Source: Arthrobacter sp.
GTDB lineage: Bacteria > Actinomycetota > Actinomycetes > Actinomycetales > Micrococcaceae
Direction: 5' to 3'
Length of the DNA: 63,770 nucleotides
Assembly (NCBI GenBank): GCA_023264815.1
Contig: JAHFUZ010000023.1
Location: forward strand, 1-63,770
The translations under genes were made by a program, and so were the position numbers. Under the pieces are notes generated by a model, which saw only the letters and a program-made list of their open reading frames with translations, was not told the DNA's origin and made no database searches. Shown here one piece after another: positions 8,038 through 16,724 of this stretch (position 1 is its first letter; each line of letters starts with the position of its first letter).

Positions 8038-8499
8038 ATGGCAGCAAACACCGGCGAACGTCTCCAAGAGGTCTACCCCATCTTCGAGCAGACCCCGCAG
8101 GCGGCCGGACTGACCCTCACCGTCGAACAATGCGAGGAGATATGGGCCATGGGCATCCCTTGGCCGATCTCCGGCGACCTGAGCCGCACACAGCCTGTCA
8201 GGCACCAGACACTCCAGCTCCGCTACGGGAAGGGCGACCAGGAGGCAGAGGCCGAGGACTCAACTCCCGCACCGCCCGAGCTGGAAGCCGGCACCGCCGA
8301 ACGGAAGGCGGCAAAATCCCTAGGCGTGGGCCTAGGCGCACTCCTGACGGCATGCTCCGAGCTCTGGGACCGGACATTGACCGCCGAGCGCGACACCAGA
8401 GCAGGCACCGAGGGCACCAAACAGGCCCGCGGGTACGTCACGCGGGAACTCCTGGAAGAGCTGAAAGCCCATCTAGCCCCCGACTCCATAGCGGCCTGA
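8038..8499 (+). CDS. Hypothetical protein at the right end of the element
   Basis: A 153-aa protein, monocistronic behind a terminator. Residues 1-60 (GERLQEVYPIFEQTPQ...TLTVEQCEEIWAMGIPW) may be a small helical DNA-binding fold; the C-terminal half is helical (KSLGVGLGALLTACSELWDR). Several satellites carry a terminase-small-subunit-like gene in this region, but I see no motif that allows that call. No clear Shine-Dalgarno stands before ATG 8038 (TGGACCC), so it may be leaderless. Confidence 0.6.
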   Translation: MAANTGERLQEVYPIFEQTPQAAGLTLTVEQCEEIWAMGIPWPISGDLSRTQPVRHQTLQLRYGKGDQEAEAEDSTPAPPELEAGTAERKAAKSLGVGLGALLTACSELWDRTLTAERDTRAGTEGTKQARGYVTRELLEELKAHLAPDSIAA

Positions 8500-8518
8500 T
8501 CCCCCAGGCGCTCGCCGC

Positions 8519-8548
8519 GGGCACATTTTGGGCACATTTTGGGCACAT
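8519..8548. repeat. Three 11-bp direct repeats near attR (candidate arm sites)
   Basis: GGGCACATTTT at 8519-8529 and 8530-8540 is followed by GGGCACAT at 8541-8548. Two copies of the same unit lie near attL (430-450) in the same orientation. They are non-coding here. Confidence 0.5.
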
Positions 8549-8631
8549 CCGCTGTGAAACAGGGCTATTTAGGATGATCAAAATCCGCGGATTCTAGAGG
8601 TTTTCCATGCCAGCAAAAGCGGCCAAGAGGT

Positions 8632-8652
8632 TTCAAATCCCACCGTCACCGC
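8632..8652. other. attR core (displaced tRNA-Ser 3' end)
   Basis: This is the exact second copy of the 21-bp tRNA 3' end. It is followed by the host's original tRNA terminator (8661-8702). Upstream of it there is no tRNA 5' half, so this copy was displaced by integration. Confidence 0.9.
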
Positions 8653-8660
8653 CAATGAGA

Positions 8661-8702
8661 AAGGCCCTGCATCCCTTCGCTTGTAAGGGAAGCAGGGCCT
8701 TT
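8661..8702 (+). terminator. Host tRNA-Ser terminator displaced beyond attR
   Basis: AAGGCCCTGCATCCCTT (8661-8677) pairs with 8685-8701 with one mismatch and is followed by TTTTGCTTTTG. Before integration it stood directly behind the tRNA. Confidence 0.75.
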
Positions 8703-8850
8703 TGCTTTTGTCTGGAATTCGCCTCGCGGTAAGGCAGCCAGAGATAGCCGCTTTCGACTCGCGGACCCGCTGCTGGAAACGCCGGCGCAGCATCACCAGC
8801 ACCCCGGCGCGTCAGCCGCCCTAAAGAAGCCTGACGATGGGCGTACCACG

Positions 8851-9930
8851 TCACGCCGCGGGGCCCAGCGTAGCCCCTGGGACGAATTCGCCGGTGAACT
8901 TTTCGTGCCGCACCTCGGTCCCGCCCGGATCACTCATGAGCCGCTCAAGGACTTCGATCCCGCGGGCTGCGACCTGCTCCACTGGAATGCGCAGCGTGGC
9001 CAGCCCCACAAGGTCGAGGCCCTGGATGATGCCGTCACAACCGGTCACCGAAATATCGCCGGGAACGGCAAGGCCGGCGCCGTGGGCTGCCCGGAGGAAG
9101 ATCAAGGCCTTGTTGTCGCTCGGGAACATGGCGGCCGTGGCCCGGCCGTCGCGCGCCAGGTCCAGGATCCGGGCGATGCCGGCCTCCGGTTGGCCGAAGG
9201 CGTTCGTCTCGACCCGGTGGACATCCAGGCCGCGGCCCTCCAGGTGAACCGCCATGGAAAGGCCTCGGCGGTTCTCCGCGGTGGAGACCCACGCCGCCGG
9301 AATCAGGACGGCGACTGACCGGTGTCCGGCCGAGGCGACCTTATCGGCAAGCATCGCGCCATGGACGTCCTCGTTGTAAGAGACCCCGTGGATCCGGGGA
9401 TGGTCCTCGACCCGGCCCACCGAAACCACGGGCACACTGTCCAGGAATGGTTCCAGGTCTGTGGCCCTGATGACACCGGTGGATACCAGCAGCCCCCCGA
9501 CACGCAGCCCGAGCATTCGGCGCAGCGCGGCCAGTTCATCCTCCGCGCCCTCTTTCCAATGCGGCACTGCCGTGATGAGCTCCAGCCCGTGGCTGCTCAC
9601 CGCTACCTGGACCAGGGAATGCAGGAGGCCGTACGCCGGATTCCGCGGGTCCCGGACCAGTAGGCCCACCAGGTCGGAGCTGCGCTTGGAGAGCCCCTGG
9701 GCCATGGCGTTGGGAACGTAGCCCAGTTCGCGCACGGCGCGGAAAACTTTCTCCCGCGTCGCTTCGGCCACCGGCGGGGTGCCCACCAGCACACGCGAGA
9801 CCGTCGCCCGGGACACGTTGGCGGCCCGCGCCACGTCTTCCATGCGGACCATCAATCCCTCGCGCCGGACCCCTTCTTCCCCTCGGGGCCGGTCTTCCGC
9901 TGTAACCCGTGTGGCCGGCATGCCAGTCAT
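8851..9930 (-). CDS. LacI-family transcriptional regulator
   Basis: A 359-aa LacI regulator. The HTH (MEDVARAANVSRATVSRVL) sits about 28 residues in, followed by the hinge helix (YVPNAMAQGLSKR) and a periplasmic-binding-like effector domain ending in RIPVEQVAARGIEVLERL. ATG 9930 has GGAGG upstream; a later ATG at 9921 or a much later start just before the HTH is possible. It is the last gene of the leftward run solute-binding protein, ATPase, permease, GDPD. It is the likely regulator of that run and of the divergent secreted GDPD through sites at 14955-15025; the ligand may be glycerol phosphate or a glycerophosphodiester. Confidence 0.9.
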   Translation of the reverse strand: MTGMPATRVTAEDRPRGEEGVRREGLMVRMEDVARAANVSRATVSRVLVGTPPVAEATREKVFRAVRELGYVPNAMAQGLSKRSSDLVGLLVRDPRNPAYGLLHSLVQVAVSSHGLELITAVPHWKEGAEDELAALRRMLGLRVGGLLVSTGVIRATDLEPFLDSVPVVSVGRVEDHPRIHGVSYNEDVHGAMLADKVASAGHRSVAVLIPAAWVSTAENRRGLSMAVHLEGRGLDVHRVETNAFGQPEAGIARILDLARDGRATAAMFPSDNKALIFLRAAHGAGLAVPGDISVTGCDGIIQGLDLVGLATLRIPVEQVAARGIEVLERLMSDPGGTEVRHEKFTGEFVPGATLGPAA

Positions 9931-9969
9931 ATCCTCCGCTCCCCTCCTGTCAGCTCTCACGATCTCTTC

Positions 9970-10857
9970 TCACTCTATGGCTATCCCCGCACCTGAAAGC
10001 GCCAGTTCCGCCTGCCGCCGGTTTCGGTAGGGAACGAGCATGCCCGGCCAGTCCGTCTGGATGACGTCGGCGCCGAGCGTCATCAGTTTGCCCCAGCCGT
10101 CATCGGGCGCTCCCAGTACCGAAGTCTCGTCATCCCAGCCGGCGAAGAGCGGCACCCGGTTGCTGAGGTTGATCGCGTTCAGCAGTGTGAAGAGGCCTTC
10201 TCCGTGAAGCCAGTCGACGTAGCCGGCGTCGGCGAATTCGTGGTCCGGCGTCGGGGCGATCAGCTCCATGCCCACCGTGTTGATCTGCTCAGTGGCCAGA
10301 ACCTGCAGGACCTCCTCGTGGGACCGGACGATCGGCGCGAACGGGTATTTCACGGGGTGCGCGGCGAGCACGTCCAGCAGTTCCGCCAAGACCGGGGATT
10401 TGAAAAGCAGCCGCCCCGGCTCCGGGAATCGGTCCAGGAATGGCAGCAGCCGCGGCCACGAGTCCCAGGATCGGTCAACGTTGAACAGCGTCTTCGGGTG
10501 GGACCGGAGCACTGCATCCAGCCGCGCTACCGGGTAGGGAGCGCCCGGGTTGGTGCACCACTGGTAGCTCAGGTCCAGGATCTGCGCCGTGGAGAGCGTC
10601 CCGATGTTTTCGGCGATGCCGAAGTGCATCGGTTCGTAGCCGTCGTGGAACAGGAAGAAATCACCGTCCGTGGATTCGACGACGTCGATCTCCACCATGT
10701 CCGCGCCCTGCGCCAACGCGGCCGTGATGGCCGGCTCCGTGTTCTCGGCGATGCTGCCCAGTCCGGTGCCGCGGTGCACTGCGATCAGTGGCCGCTGCCG
10801 CGCAAAAGCGTCGTTGAGCGGCTGGTTGATGGCCGCATAGGTGTTTTGTCCAAACAT
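9970..10857 (-). CDS. Cytosolic glycerophosphodiester phosphodiesterase family protein
   Basis: A 295-aa GDPD. The TIM-barrel motifs are present: AVHRGTG with the catalytic His, ENTEPAI, ADMVEIDVVE with the metal-binding Glu/Asp pair, and FLFHDGYEP with the second His. There is no signal peptide, so it acts in the cytoplasm and would split imported glycerophosphodiesters into sn-glycerol 3-phosphate and an alcohol. It starts 9 bp after the permease stop with a good ribosome binding site (AGAGGACC), which ties it to the ABC importer. Substrate is inferred from family and context. Confidence 0.85.
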   Translation of the reverse strand: MFGQNTYAAINQPLNDAFARQRPLIAVHRGTGLGSIAENTEPAITAALAQGADMVEIDVVESTDGDFFLFHDGYEPMHFGIAENIGTLSTAQILDLSYQWCTNPGAPYPVARLDAVLRSHPKTLFNVDRSWDSWPRLLPFLDRFPEPGRLLFKSPVLAELLDVLAAHPVKYPFAPIVRSHEEVLQVLATEQINTVGMELIAPTPDHEFADAGYVDWLHGEGLFTLLNAINLSNRVPLFAGWDDETSVLGAPDDGWGKLMTLGADVIQTDWPGMLVPYRNRRQAELALSGAGIAIE

Positions 10858-10866
10858 GATGGTCCT

Positions 10867-12633
10867 CTAGTTTCGTGTCGTGACGGGTTCGACGGCGGTG
10901 CCCGCCGGTTCGGCGGCTTTCGGTTTCCGCCGGCGGCCAGCGGAGGGACGGCCGTAGACCAGCCACATGGTGGTCGCGGTGATCAGCATGAGCAGCACCG
11001 TGTAGACGAAAGTCAGTGCCGTGGCGTCGTTAAGTGTGTCCTCGCCGGTGGCATTCTTGATCACGATGCCCAGCGGCTGGTAAAGCGGGTGCGCGACAAA
11101 CACAGCAGTGTCGTAGTCGTCGAGCAGGCTGTTGAAGTTCAGCGCTGCGATGGCGGCCGCGGTCGGTGCCACCACCGGCAGCAGCACCAGGCGGAAGGTG
11201 GTCAGCGGCCCGGCTCCGAGAATCGCCGCCGCCTCTTCGAGCTGATCCGGCACGCCGGTGAAGGCCGCCTTGAGCATGCGAAGCGTGAAGGGGATCTTCA
11301 GGATCACGTAGGTGATGCCCAGCAGCGCCACGGTCCCGGTCAGCACTACGTTTCCCATGATCCAACTGGCGTGGTCGTAGGCGATGATCAGCCCCAGCGC
11401 GATCAGCGTCGAAGGCAGCACCCACGGAATGTGCAGCACGAATTCGATGAACGCGGTCACCCTGTTTCGATACTTCTGCAGGAGGCGCGCCACAAACAGC
11501 ATGCCCGCCACTACCGTGATCGAAGCGAAGGCGCCGTAGCCAAGCGACACCAGGAAAGGCCAGAAGGCCTCGTAATCGCTGAACACCAGTGCGTAATTCT
11601 TCAGCGTGAAGCTTTCCCACGCCAGGGTTCCGGTACTGATCGCCGAGGCGCTGGTGAAGGAGAAGAGCACGATCAGGAGCGGCGGCACGAGGTAGACGGC
11701 CAGCAGGAGGTAGGCGGCGGCGTGGACGGCCGCGTTGGCCCAGCGGTTCGCGATCTTCTGTTTCTTCATCGCCGTGGGGACCTTGGAGACTGCGAAATAG
11801 GTGCCTCCCTTCTCCATCCGGTTCAGGATCGCCAGCAGAACCATGGTGGAGACGCCGAGCACGAGGGCCAGCGTGGCGGCCAGGTCGCGCGAAGACGGTG
11901 AGTTGGCGAAGGTCAGGATCATGGGTGTAATGGTCTGAAAACTGGTGCCTCCGAGCACCTGCGGTGCTGCCAGTGCACCCAGTCCGCCCAGGAAGGTCAG
12001 GATGGTGATGGCATAGAGCATGGGCCGGATGGTGGGCAGCACGATGGTCAGCAGTACCCGCCAAGTGGAGGCGCCCATCATTTTGGCCGCCTCCACGGTC
12101 TGGAAGTCCACCCGGGCCAGGGCGTTGGTCATAAACAGCAGGTGATTACCGGTGCCGGCAACGGTCATCACGAACACCACCGCGGCCATGCCGGTGAACC
12201 AGGTCCGGTCCATGTCCGGGAACGCTCCTGCCAGCAGGTTTGTCACGAAGCCGTGCTCGCCATAGATGATTTTGTAGCCGGCCACCTGAACAATTCCGCC
12301 GTAGATCAGCGTGGTCGCGTAGCCCAGGTAGAGGACACGTGCGCCCTTGATGGCGAAGTAGCGGGTGACGAGCACAATAAATACACCCACCAGGTTGACG
12401 GTCACGGAGAGCACGATGGCCAGCAGGAAACTGTTGCGCAGCGAGTCCATGGCCCGCCGCGAAGATCCGAGCCGCTCGAAGGCGCGGAAGGTCGGCTCGC
12501 CGTTGGGCATGAAGACTTCACCGAGCAACCGCAAATTCGGCCAGACGAGGAAGGCCGCGGAGAACCAGAGAAGCACCGCCGCGACCACGAGGAACAGGGG
12601 TGAACGCAGCATCTTGTGTACGGAGATGTTCAT
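10867..12633 (-). CDS. ABC importer permease, two fused membrane domains
   Basis: A 588-aa protein with two permease halves and about 12 membrane segments. Each half has the EAA loop that docks the ATPase: EAAKMMGASTWRVLLTIVLP in the first half and EEAAAILGAGPLTTFRLVLL in the second. This fused layout is that of ferric-iron (FbpB), thiamine (ThiP) and phosphonate-type importers. The start overlaps the ATPase stop by 4 bp. With the solute-binding protein and GDPD around it, uptake of an organophosphate is more likely than iron. Confidence 0.88.
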   Translation of the reverse strand: MNISVHKMLRSPLFLVVAAVLLWFSAAFLVWPNLRLLGEVFMPNGEPTFRAFERLGSSRRAMDSLRNSFLLAIVLSVTVNLVGVFIVLVTRYFAIKGARVLYLGYATTLIYGGIVQVAGYKIIYGEHGFVTNLLAGAFPDMDRTWFTGMAAVVFVMTVAGTGNHLLFMTNALARVDFQTVEAAKMMGASTWRVLLTIVLPTIRPMLYAITILTFLGGLGALAAPQVLGGTSFQTITPMILTFANSPSSRDLAATLALVLGVSTMVLLAILNRMEKGGTYFAVSKVPTAMKKQKIANRWANAAVHAAAYLLLAVYLVPPLLIVLFSFTSASAISTGTLAWESFTLKNYALVFSDYEAFWPFLVSLGYGAFASITVVAGMLFVARLLQKYRNRVTAFIEFVLHIPWVLPSTLIALGLIIAYDHASWIMGNVVLTGTVALLGITYVILKIPFTLRMLKAAFTGVPDQLEEAAAILGAGPLTTFRLVLLPVVAPTAAAIAALNFNSLLDDYDTAVFVAHPLYQPLGIVIKNATGEDTLNDATALTFVYTVLLMLITATTMWLVYGRPSAGRRRKPKAAEPAGTAVEPVTTRN

Positions 12634-13757
12634 TGGGACGCCCCCGACGGTAGCGGCGCCAGCTGCGTCAGCGCCGGTACCTGCGCGGCTCCCTGCGCGT
12701 CTGCGCCCGGGTACTGCAGCACGTCTGCCGGATCGATGCTGACGTCAACCCTGTCGCCGGGGGCGAAGCCGCGGTGCCGGGTCTCCTGGATGATGCCCTT
12801 GACCGTTCCCCCATCGCGGACGTCCAGCTCAACCCGGTAGCTGCTGTAGACCCCGTGGTACTGCCGTGCGCGCACGGTGCCGGGCAGCGTGAGCCGCGCG
12901 CCGCCGTCGTCCGCCTTTCCTCCCGGGGCGTGCAGCCCCACTCTTTCCACGCGGAGGTACGACGCCGAGGCGGGGTTAAGCGCGGCGGTCCCGCGGACGC
13001 CGCGAGGGAGGGCGGAGAGGGCTGCGACCGTTCCGGTGGCGAGCCGGTTGGCGTCGCCGATGAAGTTGCAGACGAACTCTGTGGCGGAGTGCATGTAGAC
13101 CTCCTGAGGCGTTCCCACCTGCTCGATCCGGCCCTTGTTCATGACCGCTATCCGGGTGCTCATGGTCAGTGCTTCGTCCTGGTCGTGGGTGACGTAGACG
13201 GTGGTGATGCCGAACTGTTCCTGCAGTTCCTTGAGCTGGCCGCGCAACTGGTGGCGGAGCTTGGCATCGAGGTTGGAGAGCGGCTCATCGAGCAGCAGGA
13301 TCTTGGGACGCAGCACCAGGGCGCGGGCGATCGCGACGCGCTGCTGCTGGCCGCCGGAAAGCTCCGTAACGCCCTTGCCGAGCTGGACACTGTCAAGTTC
13401 CACAGCGCTGGCGATCTCGTCCACGCGGCGGGTGGTCTCGGCCTTGGACACGCCTGAGACCTTGAGGCCGAAGCCGATGTTTTCCCGGACTGTCATGGTG
13501 GGGAAGAGTGCGTAGTTCTGGAAAACCATGCCGATCTGGCGGCGTTGGCTGGGCAGGTTGGTGACCCGGGCGCCGTCGACATAAACCTCCCCGGCGGTGG
13601 GATCGATAAAGCCGGCGAGGGTCCGCAGTGCCGTGGACTTCCCGCAGCCCGAGGGGCCGAGCAGGGTGAAAAACTCGCCTTCTCCGATGGTCAGGTTGAA
13701 ATCGGGAAGGGCGTGGAAGTCGTCAAAGACGACGTCGATGTTTTCGTAAGTGATCAT
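12630..13757 (-). CDS. ABC importer ATP-binding protein (PotA/FbpC/UgpC class)
   Basis: A 375-aa ATPase with Walker [10 protein letters not shown] (about residue 37), Q-loop FQNYALFP, signature LSGGQQQR, Walker [12 protein letters not shown] and the His switch [12 protein letters not shown]-type C-terminal domain follows (about 230-355). ATG 13757 (MITYENIDV) is preferred over an upstream in-frame start that would read through the hairpin at 13772-13805. It energises the fused permease. Confidence 0.9.
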   Translation of the reverse strand: MITYENIDVVFDDFHALPDFNLTIGEGEFFTLLGPSGCGKSTALRTLAGFIDPTAGEVYVDGARVTNLPSQRRQIGMVFQNYALFPTMTVRENIGFGLKVSGVSKAETTRRVDEIASAVELDSVQLGKGVTELSGGQQQRVAIARALVLRPKILLLDEPLSNLDAKLRHQLRGQLKELQEQFGITTVYVTHDQDEALTMSTRIAVMNKGRIEQVGTPQEVYMHSATEFVCNFIGDANRLATGTVAALSALPRGVRGTAALNPASASYLRVERVGLHAPGGKADDGGARLTLPGTVRARQYHGVYSSYRVELDVRDGGTVKGIIQETRHRGFAPGDRVDVSIDPADVLQYPGADAQGAAQVPALTQLAPLPSGASQ

Positions 13758-13771
13758 GGTGGTGGCCCTTC

Positions 13772-13805
13772 GCCTGGTTGCCTGAAGTGCTTCAGGCAAC
13801 CAGGC
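13772..13805. promoter_or_regulatory. Perfect 34-bp palindrome between binding-protein and ATPase genes
   Basis: GCCTGGTTGCCTGAAG (13772-13787) pairs with CTTCAGGCAACCAGGC (13790-13805). It lies in the 61-bp gap after the solute-binding-protein stop. Such intercistronic hairpins stop part of the transcription or protect the upstream mRNA, so that the binding protein is made in excess over the transporter. Confidence 0.7.
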
Positions 13806-13818
13806 AGTCAGGAGCTTC

Positions 13819-14904
13819 CTACTTCCGGTAGTCGAGTTCGATCTTTTCAACCCAGGCGTCCATGTTTTCGGCCACCAGAGCCCAGTCGATGTCCTGCGCC
13901 GTAAAGGCGTTGGTCTGAGTTATGGCCTGCTGGTTGGCGTCAGCGAGTGCCTCTTTGTTGGTCGGTGCCGTGAAGAACTTGTTGGACCAGGCTGCCTGGA
14001 CCTTCGCGCTGCCGAACCAGTCGATGAACTTCTGCGCCGTTTTTGCCTTCTTGGTGCCCTTGACCATGGCCACGTGCTGTACCGAGTACGGAACCCCGAT
14101 CTTCGGCCGCACAGCCTCGCTCTTGATACCGTACTCCGCCTCCCGGCTGTTCTTGCCGGCAAGCCACATCTGGCCGGCGTCTACCTTGCCGGCCTTCATG
14201 CGCGCGTACAGGTCCTCGCCCTTAACTGCGGTGCTGCCGTTCTTGAAGTAGGCGGCCATCTGGTCCCAGCCTTGCTGGCTGACGCCCAGTTCGCCGTTGG
14301 GGTCGGCGTAGCGGGACAGGATACCGGCGTAGACCATTTGGGTGGTTGCGCCGGTGGAGGCCGAAGGCACTTCGTAGCGTCCCTTGAACTGGTCCTTCGT
14401 CCAGAGATCGGTCCAGTCCTGCGGGGCGGCATCAGCGGAGGCGAAGGCGGCCTGGTTGTAGACCAACATGATCGGTTCACGGACAATCGGCCAGAAGGTC
14501 TTGCCGTCCTGGTCGCCCATGGCGGCGTCCACCTCGCCGGACCAGGCGGGGGTGTACGGTTCAAGCACATCCTGAGCCTTGAGCTTCTCGAAGTACACAT
14601 TGTTCATGCCGAAGGTCACGTCGGCGACGGGGTTGTTCTTCTCGGCACTCAGGCGGTTCATCACTTCGCCGCCACCGAGGTCGACCAACTGCAGGTCAAA
14701 GCCTGCATGGGCTGCCTCGGCCGTCAGCCAAGCGCCGCGGCCGTCCGAGACGGAGTTGCTGTAGACCACCAGGCTTTCTTTTCCGTCCGCTTTGGCGGCG
14801 GACTCTCCGGCGCCGGGTGCGCACGCGGTCAGCAGGATCGAGCCCGCAATCAGGGCGGACGCCGCCGCGAAGATGCGGTGCTTGGCAAAGGGTGGGAAAT
14901 TCAT
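13819..14904 (-). CDS. ABC importer solute-binding lipoprotein
   Basis: A 361-aa extracellular binding protein. The signal peptide ends in the lipobox LLTACAPG, so the mature protein is lipid-anchored at the outer face. The fold is the Fbp/Pot/AEP-binding type (ESLVVYSNS at the mature N-terminus, EPIMLVYNQAAF and KKAKTAQKFIDWFGS later). The Tyr pairs typical of ferric-binding proteins are not evident. Neighbouring GDPD genes suggest that the ligand is a glycerophosphodiester or related organophosphate. First gene of the leftward operon. Confidence 0.88.
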   Translation of the reverse strand: MNFPPFAKHRIFAAASALIAGSILLTACAPGAGESAAKADGKESLVVYSNSVSDGRGAWLTAEAAHAGFDLQLVDLGGGEVMNRLSAEKNNPVADVTFGMNNVYFEKLKAQDVLEPYTPAWSGEVDAAMGDQDGKTFWPIVREPIMLVYNQAAFASADAAPQDWTDLWTKDQFKGRYEVPSASTGATTQMVYAGILSRYADPNGELGVSQQGWDQMAAYFKNGSTAVKGEDLYARMKAGKVDAGQMWLAGKNSREAEYGIKSEAVRPKIGVPYSVQHVAMVKGTKKAKTAQKFIDWFGSAKVQAAWSNKFFTAPTNKEALADANQQAITQTNAFTAQDIDWALVAENMDAWVEKIELDYRK

Positions 14905-15177
14905 AAGTTGCTCCGGTTTCTGGGCTTGATGGATGTATCCAAAGTCGGCATGTACGCGCGATCATTCTCATGCAGACTTTTCCCCGCACCGATTGTTTTA
15001 TGGGATGCACTCGAATGATCGCGCGTTCATAAACGAGTGTGAGCGCACCGATCAACAGTTTGGCCAATCCCTGATGAACTGAAAATGAACACGTCCCTGA
15101 GTGGGCTGTTGGTTCCGTCACCTGCACGTAGACTTCGGAACGACTTTTCTCCGCTTCGTACCTCAGGAGCGGTTCCA
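14905..15177. promoter_or_regulatory. Divergent promoter with paired LacI-type operators
   Basis: The word TGATCGCGCGTACA (minus strand, 14951-14964) and TGATCGCGCGTTCA (plus strand, 15016-15029) are 13/14 identical and face each other. The second is a near-palindrome (12/14) around CGCGCG, the form of LacI-family operators. Around them an inverted repeat of 20 bp (14955-14974 with 15006-15025, 17 matches) extends. Two facing sites about 65 bp apart between divergent genes suit DNA looping by the LacI protein encoded at the end of the operon. Confidence 0.65.
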
Positions 15178-16602
15178 ATGAAACACCAAAAACTGACCGT
15201 CGCGGCTGCCGCCAGCCTCCTCATGCTCGCACCGCTCGGGGCAGGCCTCGCGGCCCCGGCCGTTGCCGCGCCGTCGCCCAGCGCAGGTTCAGCCACCAGC
15301 CTGTCCTTTGAACAAGTCAAAGACCAGCTGCAGAACCATTCGCCATCCGCCAAGCTGCTGGTGGCCGCCCACCGCGGCCAATGGCGCGAAGCTCCGGAGA
15401 ACTCCCTCGCCGCCATTGACGAAGCCATCAACGACGGGGCCGAGATCGTGGAGGTAGATGTCCGACTGACCAGTGACGGCGTGCCTGTCCTGATGCACGA
15501 CGCCACGGTGGACCGCACCACGGACGGCAAGGGCCGGGTGGACGAAATGACCCTGGCCGAGGTCAAGAAGCTGCACTTGCGCGAGGGCCTGGGCAGCAAG
15601 GTAGCCACCGTCACGCACCACACCGTCCCCACCCTTGAAGAGGCCATGTCCGAGGTGAAGAACCGGGCAATGCTGAACCTGGATAAAGGCTGGGACTACC
15701 GGGAGCAGATCCTGCCCGTTCTCATGGCAACAGGGACCGTGGACCATGGCATCTTCAAGGGCAGCCCGACTGTGGCCGCAGCCGAGGAATTCATGGCCCG
15801 CGACAGCCGGATCCACTACGTACACATCGTCGACGATGCCACAGCCGGGGACGCCTTCGGCTTCACGGGCCGGCAGCCGGTCGCCGTGGAAGTGGTCTTC
15901 GATTCCACGGCCGATCCCCAAGCCCAGCCCGCGTACCTGAACCAACTGGCCAGCCAGGGCCGCGTGTGGATCAATTCCATGTGGAACTCCCTGGCCGCCG
16001 GCAACACCGACGAAGCGTCGCTCCGAATGGATCCCCGGCTCGGCTGGAACAACCTTGTCACCAATTACCGCGCCACGGTGATCCAGACGGACAACGTGGA
16101 GACCATGGACTACTGGCGCGACGGCGGCCCCCTGAAACTCTGGGACCGCCAGCCGGGCGAGAACACCGTCCGGGTCCAGGCGGAGGACTTTCTCAGCGGC
16201 ACCGAAAACTACGGCGAAACAGACGCCAACAAGTGCCTCGAGCGGACCCTGCGTCCTACGGAGGACGTAGACGCCTGCAACCTGGACGGCGCCACTATCC
16301 TCCAGTACATCCGCGACGGCGAATGGGTGACCTATGACGTTAACATCACCGCACCCGGCCTCTACACCGTTTCCGGCCGGCTCTCCTCCGACGTGGAACC
16401 CGCCGGAACGGTCGCACTGGACTGGGGTAAGGGTCCGCAGGAACCGGTAGCCATCCAGAACACCACCCACAACCGCCACTTCGTGCGCCAGGAATTGGAC
16501 CAGCGCTACTTCGACCGCGGGATTCACCGCTTCACCGTGCACTTCACGGCACCCGACTACGTCTCCCTCGACTACATCCAGTTCGACCGCACCATCGGCT
16601 AG
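15178..16602 (+). CDS. Secreted glycerophosphodiester phosphodiesterase with C-terminal CBM-like domain
   Basis: A 474-aa exported protein. The signal peptide (MKHQKLTVAAAASLLMLAP, then a cut near APAVAA) is followed by a GDPD domain at about 55-320 with AHRGQWREAPENS, EIVEVDVR and VLMHDATVDRTTDG. Residues about 330-474 (VRVQAEDF ... DGEWVTYDVNI ... YVSLDYIQFD) resemble a CBM6/CBM35-type beta-sandwich that binds sugars. ATG 15178 has CAGGAG in front; the open frame extends upstream without a better start. It would release glycerol phosphate or glycerophosphodiesters, perhaps from teichoic acids or phospholipids, outside the cell for the importer. Confidence 0.88.
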   Translation: MKHQKLTVAAAASLLMLAPLGAGLAAPAVAAPSPSAGSATSLSFEQVKDQLQNHSPSAKLLVAAHRGQWREAPENSLAAIDEAINDGAEIVEVDVRLTSDGVPVLMHDATVDRTTDGKGRVDEMTLAEVKKLHLREGLGSKVATVTHHTVPTLEEAMSEVKNRAMLNLDKGWDYREQILPVLMATGTVDHGIFKGSPTVAAAEEFMARDSRIHYVHIVDDATAGDAFGFTGRQPVAVEVVFDSTADPQAQPAYLNQLASQGRVWINSMWNSLAAGNTDEASLRMDPRLGWNNLVTNYRATVIQTDNVETMDYWRDGGPLKLWDRQPGENTVRVQAEDFLSGTENYGETDANKCLERTLRPTEDVDACNLDGATILQYIRDGEWVTYDVNITAPGLYTVSGRLSSDVEPAGTVALDWGKGPQEPVAIQNTTHNRHFVRQELDQRYFDRGIHRFTVHFTAPDYVSLDYIQFDRTIG

Positions 16603-16724
16603 CCTCCAGCGCGGGGCCGCCCAATGCTGGGCCAGGCAGAACGGATCCGGCAGGCGTTGCGGCGTGCCCCTTGCGTTCCGGGGCCGCGACGGGACCGTAT
16701 GGGTTCCCGGGGAGCAGGAAATCG

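Larger units (their letters stand above)
336..8652. mobile_element. Integrated phage-satellite-like element in tRNA-Ser
   Basis: An 8.3-kb element lies between two exact 21-bp copies of the tRNA-Ser 3' end (336-356 and 8632-8652). It encodes a leftward integrase/repressor module and a rightward set with an excisionase-like HTH protein, a second tyrosine recombinase, an HTH/zinc-ribbon protein, an HK97-fold major capsid protein and several small proteins. I see no portal, protease, large terminase, tail or lysis gene. Size and content resemble the mycobacterial elements phiRv1/phiRv2 and capsid-encoding phage satellites, which depend on a helper phage. That it is mobile today is inference from intact integrase, att sites and reading frames. 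Confidence 0.85.

Noticed and set aside
10204..11901. Long plus-strand frame of 565 codons
   Set aside because: It lies antisense to the GDPD and permease genes, with His/Arg/Gln-rich low-complexity content typical of the shadow of a high-GC gene.
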